Assembly (NCBI GenBank): GCA_002427815.1
Contig: DIZF01000007.1
Span: 98,707-162,706 of the forward strand
Direction: 5' to 3'
Length of the DNA: 64,000 bases
From: Ramlibacter tataouinensis
GTDB taxonomy: Bacteria > Pseudomonadota > Gammaproteobacteria > Burkholderiales > Burkholderiaceae_C
A program made the translations under genes and the position numbers. Of this stretch, positions 34,413 to 43,306 are shown piece by piece (within the stretch, counting starts at the first letter, position 1; every line of letters begins with the position of its first letter). The notes under the pieces are model-generated. The model was not told the DNA's origin, made no database searches, and was given only the letters and a program-made list of their open reading frames with translations.

Positions 34413-35345
34413 TTACAAAGCTTTCGTCAGTTCCGGCACGGCCACGAACAGATCCGCTTCCAGGCCGTAGTCGGCCACGGCGAAGATCGGCGCCTCCGGG
34501 TCCTTGTTGATCGCCACGATCACCTTGGAATCCTTCATGCCGGCCAGGTGCTGGATCGCGCCGGAGATGCCCGCTGCGATGTACAGCTGCGGCGCCACGA
34601 TCTTGCCGGTCTGCCCGACCTGCCAGTCGTTGGGCGCATAGCCCGCGTCCACCGCCGCGCGGCTCGCGCCCAGGGCGGCGCCCAGCTTGTCGGCCAGGGG
34701 CGTCATCACCTCGTTGAATTTCTCGGCCGAGCCCAGCGCCCGGCCGCCCGAGACGATGACCTTGGCGGCGGTGAGTTCCGGCCGGTCGTTCTTGGCGATC
34801 TCATTGCCCAGGAAGCTGGACTTGCCGGTATCGGCCACGGCTGCGATCTTGTCCACGGCAGCTGCGCCGCCGGTGGCCGCGGCCGGATCAAAGCCGGTGG
34901 TGCGCACCGTGATGACCTTGGTCGCATCCAGGCTCTGCACGATGGCGATCGCATTGCCGGCATAGATGGGCCGCTCGAAGGTGTCGGGGCTGTCGACCTT
35001 GGTCACGTCGCTGATCTGCCCGACGTCGAGCTTGGCGGCCACGCGCGGGGCGATGTTCTTGCCGCTGGCGGTGGCCGGGAACAGGATGTGGCTGTAATTC
35101 GCAGCGATGGCCAGGATCTGCGCGGCCATGTTCTCGGCCAGGCCGTGGGCCAGGTGTTCGGCGTCGGCGTGGATGACTTTGCCCACTCCGGCGATCTGGC
35201 CAGCGGCTGCGGCCGCTGCGCCGGCGTTGTGGCCGGCCACCAGCACATGCACCTCGCCGCCGCATTGGGTAGCGGCCGTGACGGTGTTGAGGGTGGCGCC
35301 CTTGATGGACGCGTTGTCGTGTTCGGCAATAACGAGTGCAGTCAT
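34413..35345 (-). CDS. etfA: Electron transfer flavoprotein alpha subunit
   Basis: 310 residues. The C-terminal FAD domain has VSGGRALGSAEKFN and SGAIQHLAGMKDSKVIVAINKDPEAPIF (key words), the EtfA signature. It starts one base after the etfB stop, so the subunits are coupled. It forms the heterodimer that carries electrons from acyl-CoA dehydrogenases to ETF-quinone oxidoreductase. Confidence 0.97.
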   Translation of the reverse strand: MTALVIAEHDNASIKGATLNTVTAATQCGGEVHVLVAGHNAGAAAAAAGQIAGVGKVIHADAEHLAHGLAENMAAQILAIAANYSHILFPATASGKNIAPRVAAKLDVGQISDVTKVDSPDTFERPIYAGNAIAIVQSLDATKVITVRTTGFDPAAATGGAAAVDKIAAVADTGKSSFLGNEIAKNDRPELTAAKVIVSGGRALGSAEKFNEVMTPLADKLGAALGASRAAVDAGYAPNDWQVGQTGKIVAPQLYIAAGISGAIQHLAGMKDSKVIVAINKDPEAPIFAVADYGLEADLFVAVPELTKAL

Positions 35346-35346
35346 G

Positions 35347-36096
35347 TCAGATCACCTTCGCTTCATTCTTCAATTTCGCCACCAACGTTGCCACGTCGGG
35401 CACCTTGACGCCGGCCGAGCGCTTGGGCGGCTCGGTAACTTTCAGGGTCTTCAGGTGCGGCTTGATCTCCACGCCCAGGTCGGCCGGCTTGAAGACTTCC
35501 AGCTGCTTCTTCTTGGCCTTCATGATGTTGGGCAGCGTCACATAGCGCGGCTCGTTCAGGCGCAGATCGGCCGTGATGATGGCCGGCAGCGTGATGGAGA
35601 CGGTTTCCATGCCGCCATCGACTTCGCGCGTGACCTTGGCTTTGCCATCGGCTACTTCGATCTTGGAAGCGAAGGTGGCCTGCGGCAGGTCGCACAGCGC
35701 GGCCAGCATCTGGCCGGTCTGGTTGGCGTCGTCGTCGATGGCCTGCTTGCCCAGGATCACCAGGCCGGGCTGCTCCTTGTCGACGATGGCCTTCAGCAGC
35801 TTGGCCACCGACAGCGGCTGCAACTCGTCGGCGCATTCCACCAGGATGGCGCGGTCGGCGCCAATGGCCATGGCCGTGCGCAGGGTTTCCTGGCACTGCG
35901 TCACGCCGCAGGACACGGCGATGACCTCGGTGGCCACGCCCTTTTCCTTCAGCCGCACCGCCTCTTCCACGGCGATCTCGTCAAAGGGATTCATGCTCAT
36001 CTTCACGTTGGCGATGTCGACACCCGTGTTGTCCGACTTCACGCGGACCTTCACGTTGTAGTCGACCACGCGTTTGACCGGGACCAGGACCTTCAT
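35347..36096 (-). CDS. etfB: Electron transfer flavoprotein beta subunit
   Basis: 249 residues, normal length. Opens MKVLVPVKRVVDYNVKVRVK. The AMP-binding and recognition-loop region (SLSVAKLL-like PLSVAKLLKAI, then GKQAIDDDANQTGQMLA) is present. TAGGAG stands upstream of the ATG. It is the first gene of etfB-etfA-acd-nitronate monooxygenase. Two palindromes upstream suggest control by a fatty-acid or branched-chain catabolism regulator. Confidence 0.97.
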   Translation of the reverse strand: MKVLVPVKRVVDYNVKVRVKSDNTGVDIANVKMSMNPFDEIAVEEAVRLKEKGVATEVIAVSCGVTQCQETLRTAMAIGADRAILVECADELQPLSVAKLLKAIVDKEQPGLVILGKQAIDDDANQTGQMLAALCDLPQATFASKIEVADGKAKVTREVDGGMETVSITLPAIITADLRLNEPRYVTLPNIMKAKKKQLEVFKPADLGVEIKPHLKTLKVTEPPKRSAGVKVPDVATLVAKLKNEAKVI

Positions 36097-36139
36097 ACTT
36101 GCGGCTCCTAAGGGGTTGGAATGAGTTGTCGGGATTGAC

Positions 36140-36151
36140 GTTTACGTAAAC
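36140..36151. promoter_or_regulatory. Palindrome GTTTACGTAAAC upstream of etfB
   Basis: Perfect 12-base palindrome 44 bases upstream of the etfB start. From memory it resembles operators of regulators of branched-chain/fatty-acyl-CoA breakdown in proteobacteria (LiuR, MerR family). Confidence 0.6.
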
Positions 36152-36210
36152 TGGAATTCTATGCGGCGCTGCACCACGCCCTGGCGCCGCTCAGCGCCTG
36201 CGCGACTCGA

Positions 36211-36240
36211 AATAAAATAGCACGACCGTTCTATTTTATC
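36211..36240. promoter_or_regulatory. 30-bp AT-rich near-palindrome overlapping the mscS stop
   Basis: Two 14-base arms (36211-36224 and 36227-36240) match at 12 of 14 positions; the inner core is ATAGAACG-GT-CGTGCTAT on the reverse strand. The shape fits a TetR-type operator. It overlaps the stop codon of the mscS gene and lies about 115 bases upstream of etfB. Confidence 0.55.
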
Positions 36241-37507
36241 CCGGAAGGGACGCCGGGTCGGCCGGGAGGATGGACTGGCGAAGGTGCACCACCCGTTGCG
36301 GGAACGGGATCTCGATACCGGCGGCGCGCAAGCCCTGCAGCGTGCGCAGGTTGACGTCGGAGCGCACGTTCAGCTGCCCGCCCTGGGGATCGGCGATCCA
36401 GAACAACAGCTTGAACTCCAGTCCGTCGGGGCCCAGCCGAGCCAGCCGCGCCGTCGGCGCCGGATCGGCGATCACGCGTTCCGCGCCGCCGGCCGCCTCC
36501 ACCAGGACCCGCTGCACCAGCTCGACATCGCTGTCGTAACCGACGGTCACGTCGGTGGTGAGCAGGATGCGCGGATCGGCCAGCGACAGGTTCTCGATGC
36601 GCTCGGTGATCAGCTTCTCGTTGGGCACGATCGATTCCAGGCCGCCGAGCGAACGGATCAGCGTGTAGCGCGACTTGATGTCGACGACGATGCCCTCGAA
36701 GTTGTCGACCCGCACCGTGTCGCCGATGCGCAGGCTGCGCTCGAACAGGATCACGAAGCCGCTGATGTAATTGGCAGCCAGTTTCTGCAGGCCGAAGCCC
36801 AGGCCCACCCCGAATGCGCCGCCCAGTACCGACAGCGCGGTGAGATCGACGCCCACCGCCGAAAGAGCGAACAACAGGCCCACCAGCAACAGCACCGCGC
36901 GGATGGCGCTGGCCGCCACCTTGCGCAGCGACAGGTCCTGCACCGCATCGCGCAGCACCTTGCGCTCCAGCGCCGCCGAGATCCACAGCGCCACCACCAG
37001 CACGACGCCCGACCACAGCGCGCCCTCCACGATGCCCAGCAGGCTGACCTTGGACCTGCCCAGGGTGAAATGGATCTCGTCCATCTGGTCCATCACGGCC
37101 GGCAGCAGGCCCACGATCCACAGCACCGCGGCGATCCAGGCCATCCAGGAGAACAGCCGCTCGACCAGGCGCGCCAGCCCGGAGCGCGGGAAAACTACCG
37201 TGAACACCCGCGCCAGAAAGCGGATGCCCGCCAGCGAGATCAGCACCGGCACCGCCACCTTCAGCAGCAGCACCGGATGCGAGGCGGCCAGTGCGTGCGT
37301 CGCGCTGTAGGTGAACAGCAGCGCCAGCAGCGGAAACAGCAGCCCGTCCACGATGGCGCGGCCAAACCAGACCGAATCCGGCGCATGGCGCCGCCCGATC
37401 AGCCAGCAGATGGCGAAGGCCACCGCAAGGCAGCCGGCAAGCGCGGCCAGCTCCAGCGGCACGCCCGGCTGGCCCAGATGGCGCAGCAGCTCTTCGAGAT
37501 CCGTCAT
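36236..37507 (-). CDS. MscS-family mechanosensitive ion channel
   Basis: 423 residues. About six N-terminal membrane helices precede the MscS pore helix (VLGGAFGVGLGFGLQKLAANYISG, glycine/alanine-packed). The beta domain (GDTVRVDNFEGIVVDIKSRYT) and alpha/beta end follow. It protects the inner membrane during osmotic downshock. It lies 21 bases after the ECHDC3-like gene and is probably the last gene of an HDAC-ECH-mscS unit. Its stop lies inside a 30-bp near-palindrome. Confidence 0.93.
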   Translation of the reverse strand: MTDLEELLRHLGQPGVPLELAALAGCLAVAFAICWLIGRRHAPDSVWFGRAIVDGLLFPLLALLFTYSATHALAASHPVLLLKVAVPVLISLAGIRFLARVFTVVFPRSGLARLVERLFSWMAWIAAVLWIVGLLPAVMDQMDEIHFTLGRSKVSLLGIVEGALWSGVVLVVALWISAALERKVLRDAVQDLSLRKVAASAIRAVLLLVGLLFALSAVGVDLTALSVLGGAFGVGLGFGLQKLAANYISGFVILFERSLRIGDTVRVDNFEGIVVDIKSRYTLIRSLGGLESIVPNEKLITERIENLSLADPRILLTTDVTVGYDSDVELVQRVLVEAAGGAERVIADPAPTARLARLGPDGLEFKLLFWIADPQGGQLNVRSDVNLRTLQGLRAAGIEIPFPQRVVHLRQSILPADPASLPG

Positions 37508-37528
37508 CTCAGCGGCGCGGCGAGCGGC

Positions 37529-38305
37529 TCAGCCCTTCCAGGCCGGCTGCCGCTTCTCGGTGAACGCGGTGAAGCCCTCCTGGGCGCATTCGTTCATCAT
37601 GTTCACCGCCATGGTCTGGTTGGCCAGCTGGTAGGCCGCTTCGATTCCCATTTCGCGCTGGCGGTAGAACAGGTCCTTGCCCATGGCGATGGCGGCGCGC
37701 GGTTTTTGCAGGATGCTGGCGACCAGCTGCTCGACTTCGGCGTCGAGCTGCGCGGGCGGCACTACGCGGTTGACCAGGCCGCGCTCAAGGGCCTGCTGGG
37801 CGCTGATGAATTCGCCGGTCAGCAGCATCTCCATGGCCTGTTTGGCGGCGATGTTGCGCAGCAGCGGCACGCTGGGCGTGGAACAGAACAGCCCATAGTT
37901 GACGCCGCTGACGGCGAAGCGCGCCTCGGTGGACGCCACCGCCAGGTCGCACTGGGCCACCAGCTGGCAACCCGCCGCCGTGGCGATGCCCTGCACCCGC
38001 GCGATTACCGGCACCGGCAGCTTCAGGATCGTGAGCATCACCCGGCTGCACTGCTCGAACAGCCGCTGGTAATACGCCAGCGAAGGGTCGGCAATCATCT
38101 CCTTCAGGTTGTGGCCCGGGCAGAAGGCCTTGCCGGCGGCCGCGAGCACCACCACGCGAACCGACTCATCGGACGCCAGCCGGTCCAGCCCCTGCTGCAA
38201 CGCCTCCAGCATTTCCTCGCTGAGCGCGTTGAAATTCGCCGGCCGGTTCATGGTGAGCGTCACCACCCCGCGGCTGTCGCGATTCGCTATCAGTGCATCG
38301 TTCAT
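37529..38305 (-). CDS. Enoyl-CoA hydratase/isomerase family protein (ECHDC3-like, lacking catalytic glutamates)
   Basis: 258 residues, crotonase fold. The oxyanion-hole segment AAGKAFCPGHNLKEM is present. The two glutamates of true hydratases are missing: the first site reads AAGCQLVAQCD and the second GVNYGLFCSTP. This wording is that of the ECHDC3 branch. Hydratase activity is therefore doubtful; another acyl-CoA reaction or a regulatory role is possible. It is followed by mscS and preceded by the HDAC-like gene at 20-odd base gaps. Confidence 0.88.
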   Translation of the reverse strand: MNDALIANRDSRGVVTLTMNRPANFNALSEEMLEALQQGLDRLASDESVRVVVLAAAGKAFCPGHNLKEMIADPSLAYYQRLFEQCSRVMLTILKLPVPVIARVQGIATAAGCQLVAQCDLAVASTEARFAVSGVNYGLFCSTPSVPLLRNIAAKQAMEMLLTGEFISAQQALERGLVNRVVPPAQLDAEVEQLVASILQKPRAAIAMGKDLFYRQREMGIEAAYQLANQTMAVNMMNECAQEGFTAFTEKRQPAWKG

Positions 38306-38327
38306 GGTCTCCCGCTCCGCAATGCCG

Positions 38328-39281
38328 TCAAAGGTCGGCCAGGACGCGCAGATGCGCCTCGACGCTGCGCCCCAGGGCGCCGAGGTTGTAGCCGCCTTCC
38401 AGCGACGACACGATGCGCCCGGACGCGTACTTCTTCGCGATGTCCTTCACACGCGTCGTGATCCAGGTGTAATCGTTTTCGATCAACCCCAGCTGCCCGA
38501 GATCGTCCTCGCGATGCGCGTCGAAGCCCGCGCTGACGAAGATCATCTGGGGACGGAAGGCTTCCAGCCGCGGCATCCACTCCTGCTCGATGAGTTCGCG
38601 GATTTCCATGCCCCGGGTATAGGCCGGCACCGGCAGGTTCACCATGTTGGCGGCGTGGCCTTCCGTGCCCGTGTACGGGTAGAACGGATGCTGGAAGAAA
38701 CCCACCATCAGCACCCGCGGATCGCCGCCGAGGATGTCCTCGGTGCCGTTGCCGTGGTGCACGTCGAAGTCGACGACGGCCACCCGCTTCAGGCCATGGC
38801 GCTCCATCGCGTACCTGGCCGCGATGGCGATGTTGTTGAAGAAGCAGAACCCCATCGCGCGGTCGTGGCAGGCATGATGGCCCGGCGGGCGCACCGCGCA
38901 GAACGCGTTTTCCAGCTCACCCGCCATCACCGCATCGGTGGCCGCCAATGCGGCACCGGCTGCGCGCAGCATCGCATGCCACGTGTGCACGTTCATCGCG
39001 GTGTCAGGGTCGATCTGCGCGTACGAGGGACCGCCGGCCTGGATGGCCTCGGCCAGCTCCTGGCCCAGGCCGCGCATCGCGGCCACGTGCATCCGGGTGT
39101 GCGCCAGTTCGATGTCGTTCACCGAGGCCTGCGGCGCCTCGCGGCGCTCCAGCAGCTGGCCGATCCCGGACGCGAGCAGCCGGTCCTCGATCGCATCGAG
39201 GCGCTCGGGACATTCGGGATGGCCCGGCCCCATCTCGTGCCGACGGCAATCGGGGTGTGTGAAATAGCCGGTTTTGTTCAC
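38328..39281 (-). CDS. Histone-deacetylase/acetoin-utilisation family protein
   Basis: 317 residues, zinc deacetylase fold. Seen: GYFTHPDCRRHEMGPGHPECPER opening (key words), the His-His dyad in PPGHHACHDR, zinc ligands in DFDVHHGNGTEDI, and FVSAGFDAH. It likely removes acetyl or propionyl groups from proteins or polyamines. I chose the GTG at 39281 (VNKTGYF), where homology begins; an ATG at 39332 is in frame but would overlap the divergent moxR start. Confidence 0.88.
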   Translation of the reverse strand: MNKTGYFTHPDCRRHEMGPGHPECPERLDAIEDRLLASGIGQLLERREAPQASVNDIELAHTRMHVAAMRGLGQELAEAIQAGGPSYAQIDPDTAMNVHTWHAMLRAAGAALAATDAVMAGELENAFCAVRPPGHHACHDRAMGFCFFNNIAIAARYAMERHGLKRVAVVDFDVHHGNGTEDILGGDPRVLMVGFFQHPFYPYTGTEGHAANMVNLPVPAYTRGMEIRELIEQEWMPRLEAFRPQMIFVSAGFDAHREDDLGQLGLIENDYTWITTRVKDIAKKYASGRIVSSLEGGYNLGALGRSVEAHLRVLADL

Positions 39282-39322
39282 TGTGACGCTCGCCCAGGCG
39301 TAAATTCGGATAACGTCGTGCC

Positions 39323-40243
39323 ATGGATGCACAACAAAAAATCAAAGCGCTCCTCGATCAGCTTAACACGGTGATCGTCGGAAAGCCGGCCCAGGTGCGC
39401 GACTGCGTGGCCTGCCTGCTGGCGGGCGGGCACCTGCTGATCGAGGACGTGCCGGGCGTGGGCAAGACCACCCTGGCCCATGCGCTGGCCCGCTCGTTCG
39501 GGCTGCACTTCTCGCGGGTGCAGTTCACTGCCGACCTGATGCCCAGCGACCTGCTGGGCGTGTCCATCTACGAGCGGGCCAAAGAGGCGTTCGTGTTCCA
39601 TCCCGGGCCGGTGTTCGCCCAGGTCCTGCTGGCCGACGAGATCAACCGGGCCAGCCCCAAGACCCAGAGCGCCCTGCTCGAAGCGATGGAGGAAAAGCAG
39701 GTCACCGTGGAAGGCGAGACCCGGGCCCTGCCCTCGCCCTTCTTCGTCATCGCCACCCAGAATCCGCACGACCAGCTCGGCACTTTCGCATTGCCCGAGT
39801 CGCAGCTGGACCGCTTCCTGATGCGCATTTCGCTCGGTTATCCCGATCGCGCATCCGAGCGCGAACTGCTCCACGGCGCCGACCGGCGCGGCATGGTCGA
39901 GGCGATGCGCAGCACCTTGTCGCCGCTGGACCTGCAAACGCTACAGGAGCAGGTGATGCAGGTCCACGCCGCCGAAGCCCTGATCACCTATGTGCAGGAC
40001 CTGGTGGCCGCAACCCGTTCGGGCCGCTGGTTCCTGCAGGGCCTGTCGCCGCGCGCCGGCATTGCCGTGATGCGCGCCGCCAAGGCCCAGGCCCTGCTCA
40101 GCGGGCGCGATTACGTGGCGCCCGACGACGTGCAGGCGATCCTGCCCCAGACCGTGGCGCACCGGCTGCTGCCGGTGGGCGACGCCGGGCGCGGCCCGGC
40201 CGAGCAGGTGCGCGCCATGGTGGAGGCCGTGCCGCTGCCATGA
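39323..40243 (+). CDS. moxR: MoxR-family AAA+ ATPase
   Basis: 306 residues. Walker A is GVGKTT (in LIEDVPGVGKTTLAHAL), Walker B is LLADEINRASPKTQSALLEAMEE, and the sensor region FFVIATQNPHDQLGTFALPESQLDRF follows (key words). MoxR proteins act as chaperones for cofactor or complex assembly and usually pair with DUF58 proteins, as here: the DUF58 gene starts 19 bases later. Confidence 0.95.
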   Translation: MDAQQKIKALLDQLNTVIVGKPAQVRDCVACLLAGGHLLIEDVPGVGKTTLAHALARSFGLHFSRVQFTADLMPSDLLGVSIYERAKEAFVFHPGPVFAQVLLADEINRASPKTQSALLEAMEEKQVTVEGETRALPSPFFVIATQNPHDQLGTFALPESQLDRFLMRISLGYPDRASERELLHGADRRGMVEAMRSTLSPLDLQTLQEQVMQVHAAEALITYVQDLVAATRSGRWFLQGLSPRAGIAVMRAAKAQALLSGRDYVAPDDVQAILPQTVAHRLLPVGDAGRGPAEQVRAMVEAVPLP

Positions 40244-40262
40244 GCGTCCGAGAAGGCCAGCC

Positions 40263-41240
40263 TTGAGCACCGTTTCCCTCAGCCCGGTCGGGTTCGTCCG
40301 TCGCCGCTTTCGCCAGTGGTGGCAGTCCCGGGTGCCGCTGTCCGACAGCACCACGCTGACCCAGCGCAACGTCTACATCCTGCCGACCCGGCCCGGTTTC
40401 ATGCTGGCCGCCACCTTGATCGTGCTGCTGGTGGGCTCGATCAACTACCAGCTCAACCTGGGCTACCTGCTGACTTTCCTGCTCGCCGGAAGCGCCGTGG
40501 TCAGCATGCACCTGTGCCACGGCACGCTGCGCGGCCTCGCGATGAACCTGATGCCGCCCGATGCGCAGTTCGCCGGCACCAGCGCCGCGCTCTCGGTCGT
40601 GCTGACCAATCCCCGGGCGTCGGTGCGGCATGGCATCGGCCTGGCGGTGCTGGACGCGACGCACGCGGACCGCTGGGTCTGGACCGACGTGCCGGCGCAG
40701 GGCACCTGCCGGGTCCAGGTGGCGTTCCAGCCGCCGCGGCGCGGGCTGCATCCGGTGCCGGCGCTCACGGCCGAGACCCGTTTCCCGCTGGGCATCTTCC
40801 GCGTCTGGACGGTCTGGCGGCCGGCGGCCCAGGTCCTGGTTTACCCCGCGCCCGAGCCGGCGCCGCCGCCGCTGCCGCCGGGCGAGCCGAGATCCGGCGG
40901 CGCGGCCACGTCCCGTGCGCAAGACGCGGGCGAATTCGACGGCGTGCGGGCCTACCGCCGCGGCGACGCGCTGAAACAGGTGGTCTGGAAAAAAGCGGCC
41001 AAAGCCGACGAACTGGTGAGCCGCGACAACGAACAGTCCCAGCGCTACGAGCTGTGGCTGGACTTTGCCCGCGCCGGTGCCCTGGGCACCGAGCACAGGC
41101 TGTCCCGGCTCACCGCCTGGGTGTTGCAGGCGGACCGGCTGGGCCTGGACTACGGGCTGCGCCTGCCGGGGCGCACCATCGCGCCCGCCACGGGAGCCGC
41201 ACACCGGCGGCAGTGCCTGGAAACGCTGGCCACATGCTAG
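40263..41240 (+). CDS. DUF58 domain protein, MoxR partner
   Basis: 325 residues. Two membrane helices lie near residues 43-80. The DUF58 motif EFDGVRAYRRGDALKQVVWKKAAKADELVSR (key words) lies near 222-252, at the start of a von Willebrand A-like half domain. The start is TTG at 40263, the only start in frame near the conserved region. Its stop overlaps the TgpA start by seven bases. Confidence 0.88.
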   Translation: MSTVSLSPVGFVRRRFRQWWQSRVPLSDSTTLTQRNVYILPTRPGFMLAATLIVLLVGSINYQLNLGYLLTFLLAGSAVVSMHLCHGTLRGLAMNLMPPDAQFAGTSAALSVVLTNPRASVRHGIGLAVLDATHADRWVWTDVPAQGTCRVQVAFQPPRRGLHPVPALTAETRFPLGIFRVWTVWRPAAQVLVYPAPEPAPPPLPPGEPRSGGAATSRAQDAGEFDGVRAYRRGDALKQVVWKKAAKADELVSRDNEQSQRYELWLDFARAGALGTEHRLSRLTAWVLQADRLGLDYGLRLPGRTIAPATGAAHRRQCLETLATC

Positions 41241-43306
41241 AGGGTCTGCGGCCGTCCCAAGGCAGCGGCGCTCTCTCGCCGGGCCCGGGCCGGCCCGCGC
41301 GTCTGCGCCTGGACGCCCTGCCCCGCGACAGCCGGGACACGCTGTTCCTGCTGCTGGTGATCGGTTGGGTAATCCTGCCGCAGGTGGGCAACCTGCCGTG
41401 GTGGTGCAGCGCGCTGGCCGCCGCCGTGCTGCTGTGGCGCGGCTGGCTGGCCGTCACGTCGAGGCCGCTGCCCGGCACGTGGTGGCTGCTGGGCGTGCTG
41501 GCTATCGCCATCGGGGCCACCCTGGCCACGCACCGCACCGTGCTGGGGCGCGACGCCGGCGTGACGCTGATCGTGGTCCTGCTGGCGCTCAAGACGCTGG
41601 AGCTGCGCGCGCGCCGCGACATCTTCGTGGTCTTCTTCCTGGGCTTCTTCACGATGCTCACGAATTTCTTTTTCTCGCAGTCGCTGGCCACGGCCGCGGC
41701 CATGCTGGTGGGGCTCATGGGGCTGCTCACCGCGCTGGTCAATGCGCACATGCCGGTCGGCAAGCCGCCACTGGCCCAGGCCGCGCGCACCGCGGGCGTC
41801 ATGGTGCTGCTGGGCGCTCCGGTCATGGCCGTGCTGTTCCTGCTGTTCCCGCGCCTGGCCCCGCTGTGGGGAATCCCCAGCGACGCGATGACCGGGCGCA
41901 GCGGCCTGTCCGCCACCATGGAGGTGGGCAACATCGCCAACCTGGTGCTGGACGAAAGCATCGCGATGCGGATCAGGTTCGACGGGCCGGTGCCGCCGCA
42001 AAGCGATCTGTATTTCCGCGGGCCCGTGCTTTCCAGTTTCGACGGACGCGAGTGGCGGGCCCTGCCGCCGCGCCGGGGCGCGCGATTTTCGATGGCGCTG
42101 CCCGGTAGCCTGGCGCAGCTGCAGGTGCTGGGCGAGCCGGTGCGTTATGAAGTGACGCTGGAGCCGAACAACCGGCCCTGGCTGCTGCTGCTGGATGTGG
42201 CGGCAACGCCGCCGTCGGTGCCCGGCTTTGCCGCCGCGATGAGCAGCGAATTGCTGTGGGTGACCGACCGGCCCATCACCGACCTGCTGCGCTACCGCGC
42301 CGAAAGCCACACGATCTACCGGTACGGCCCGGTCAGCAGCGCCGCCCTGATGCCCGAGTACCTGGACCTGCCGCCGGGATTCAACCCGCGCACGCAGGAA
42401 CTCGCCAGCGAGATGCGGCGCGATCCCCGGCTCGCCGCCGGCGGTCCGGCCGCATTGGTCGAGGCGGCGCTGGAACGGCTGCGCACCGGCGGCTACACCT
42501 ACACCCTCGACCCCGGGGTGTTCGGTGCGAACAGCGCGGACGAGTTCTGGTTCGACCGGCGCGAAGGTTTTTGCGAGCACATCGCGTCGGCCTTCGTCGT
42601 GCTGATGCGCGGAATGGGCATTCCGGCCCGGGTGGTCACCGGCTACCAGGGCGGCGAGCGCAATCCGGTCGATGGCTACTGGGTGGTGCGCCAGAGCGAT
42701 GCGCACGCATGGACCGAGGTCTGGCTGCGCGGCCGGGGCTGGGTGCGCGTCGACCCCACCGCGGCCGTGGCGCCGGGGCGCACCGGTTCGTTCCAGCGTC
42801 TGCAGCCGCCGCGGGGCATGGTTGCCACGGCACTGGGCAGCGTCACGCCGGAGCTGGCGGCCAGCCTGCGCGCGGCGTGGGAAGCCGTGAACAACAGCTG
42901 GAACCAGTGGGTACTGAACTACACGCAGAGCAAGCAGCTCGACCTGCTGAAGGGCCTGGGCTTCGAATCGCCCAGCTGGGAAGACCTGAGCTACCTGTTG
43001 CTGGGCCTGATCGTCGTGGTGGCATTGACCGGCGCCGCCTGGACGCTGTGGGAGCGCCGCCAGCACGACCCCTGGCTGCGGCTGCTGGAGCGGACGCGCC
43101 AGCGTCTGGGCCAAGCCGGGATCGAAGTTGCCACGACGGCACCTCCGCGCGAAATCGCGACGCTTGTCACACGGCGTTTCGGCGAACGCGGCCGCGGACT
43201 GGCAGACTGGCTGCTGAAGCTGGAAGCCCAGCGCTACGCCCGCGCGCCGGCCACCACCCTGCCCGCGCTGCGGCGTGAATTCAGACAAATCGCCTGGCCC
43301 GCCTGA
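41234..43306 (+). CDS. tgpA: TgpA-type membrane transglutaminase
   Basis: 690 residues. Five or six membrane helices lie within about 35-205. A periplasmic transglutaminase domain follows, with catalytic Cys in REGFCEHIAS, His in SDAHAWTEV and Asp in VRVDPTAAV. A further membrane helix is near 585-605, with a cytoplasmic tail. The Pseudomonas homologue TgpA is needed for viability, and the family is found with MoxR/DUF58. The substrate is unknown; a cell-envelope role is likely. It overlaps both neighbours' coding ends. Confidence 0.93.
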   Translation: MLEGLRPSQGSGALSPGPGRPARLRLDALPRDSRDTLFLLLVIGWVILPQVGNLPWWCSALAAAVLLWRGWLAVTSRPLPGTWWLLGVLAIAIGATLATHRTVLGRDAGVTLIVVLLALKTLELRARRDIFVVFFLGFFTMLTNFFFSQSLATAAAMLVGLMGLLTALVNAHMPVGKPPLAQAARTAGVMVLLGAPVMAVLFLLFPRLAPLWGIPSDAMTGRSGLSATMEVGNIANLVLDESIAMRIRFDGPVPPQSDLYFRGPVLSSFDGREWRALPPRRGARFSMALPGSLAQLQVLGEPVRYEVTLEPNNRPWLLLLDVAATPPSVPGFAAAMSSELLWVTDRPITDLLRYRAESHTIYRYGPVSSAALMPEYLDLPPGFNPRTQELASEMRRDPRLAAGGPAALVEAALERLRTGGYTYTLDPGVFGANSADEFWFDRREGFCEHIASAFVVLMRGMGIPARVVTGYQGGERNPVDGYWVVRQSDAHAWTEVWLRGRGWVRVDPTAAVAPGRTGSFQRLQPPRGMVATALGSVTPELAASLRAAWEAVNNSWNQWVLNYTQSKQLDLLKGLGFESPSWEDLSYLLLGLIVVVALTGAAWTLWERRQHDPWLRLLERTRQRLGQAGIEVATTAPPREIATLVTRRFGERGRGLADWLLKLEAQRYARAPATTLPALRREFRQIAWPA

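Noticed and set aside
40316..43306. 996-codon forward ORF read as one protein
   Set aside because: The first 306 codons are off-frame in DUF58; the real TgpA starts at 41234.
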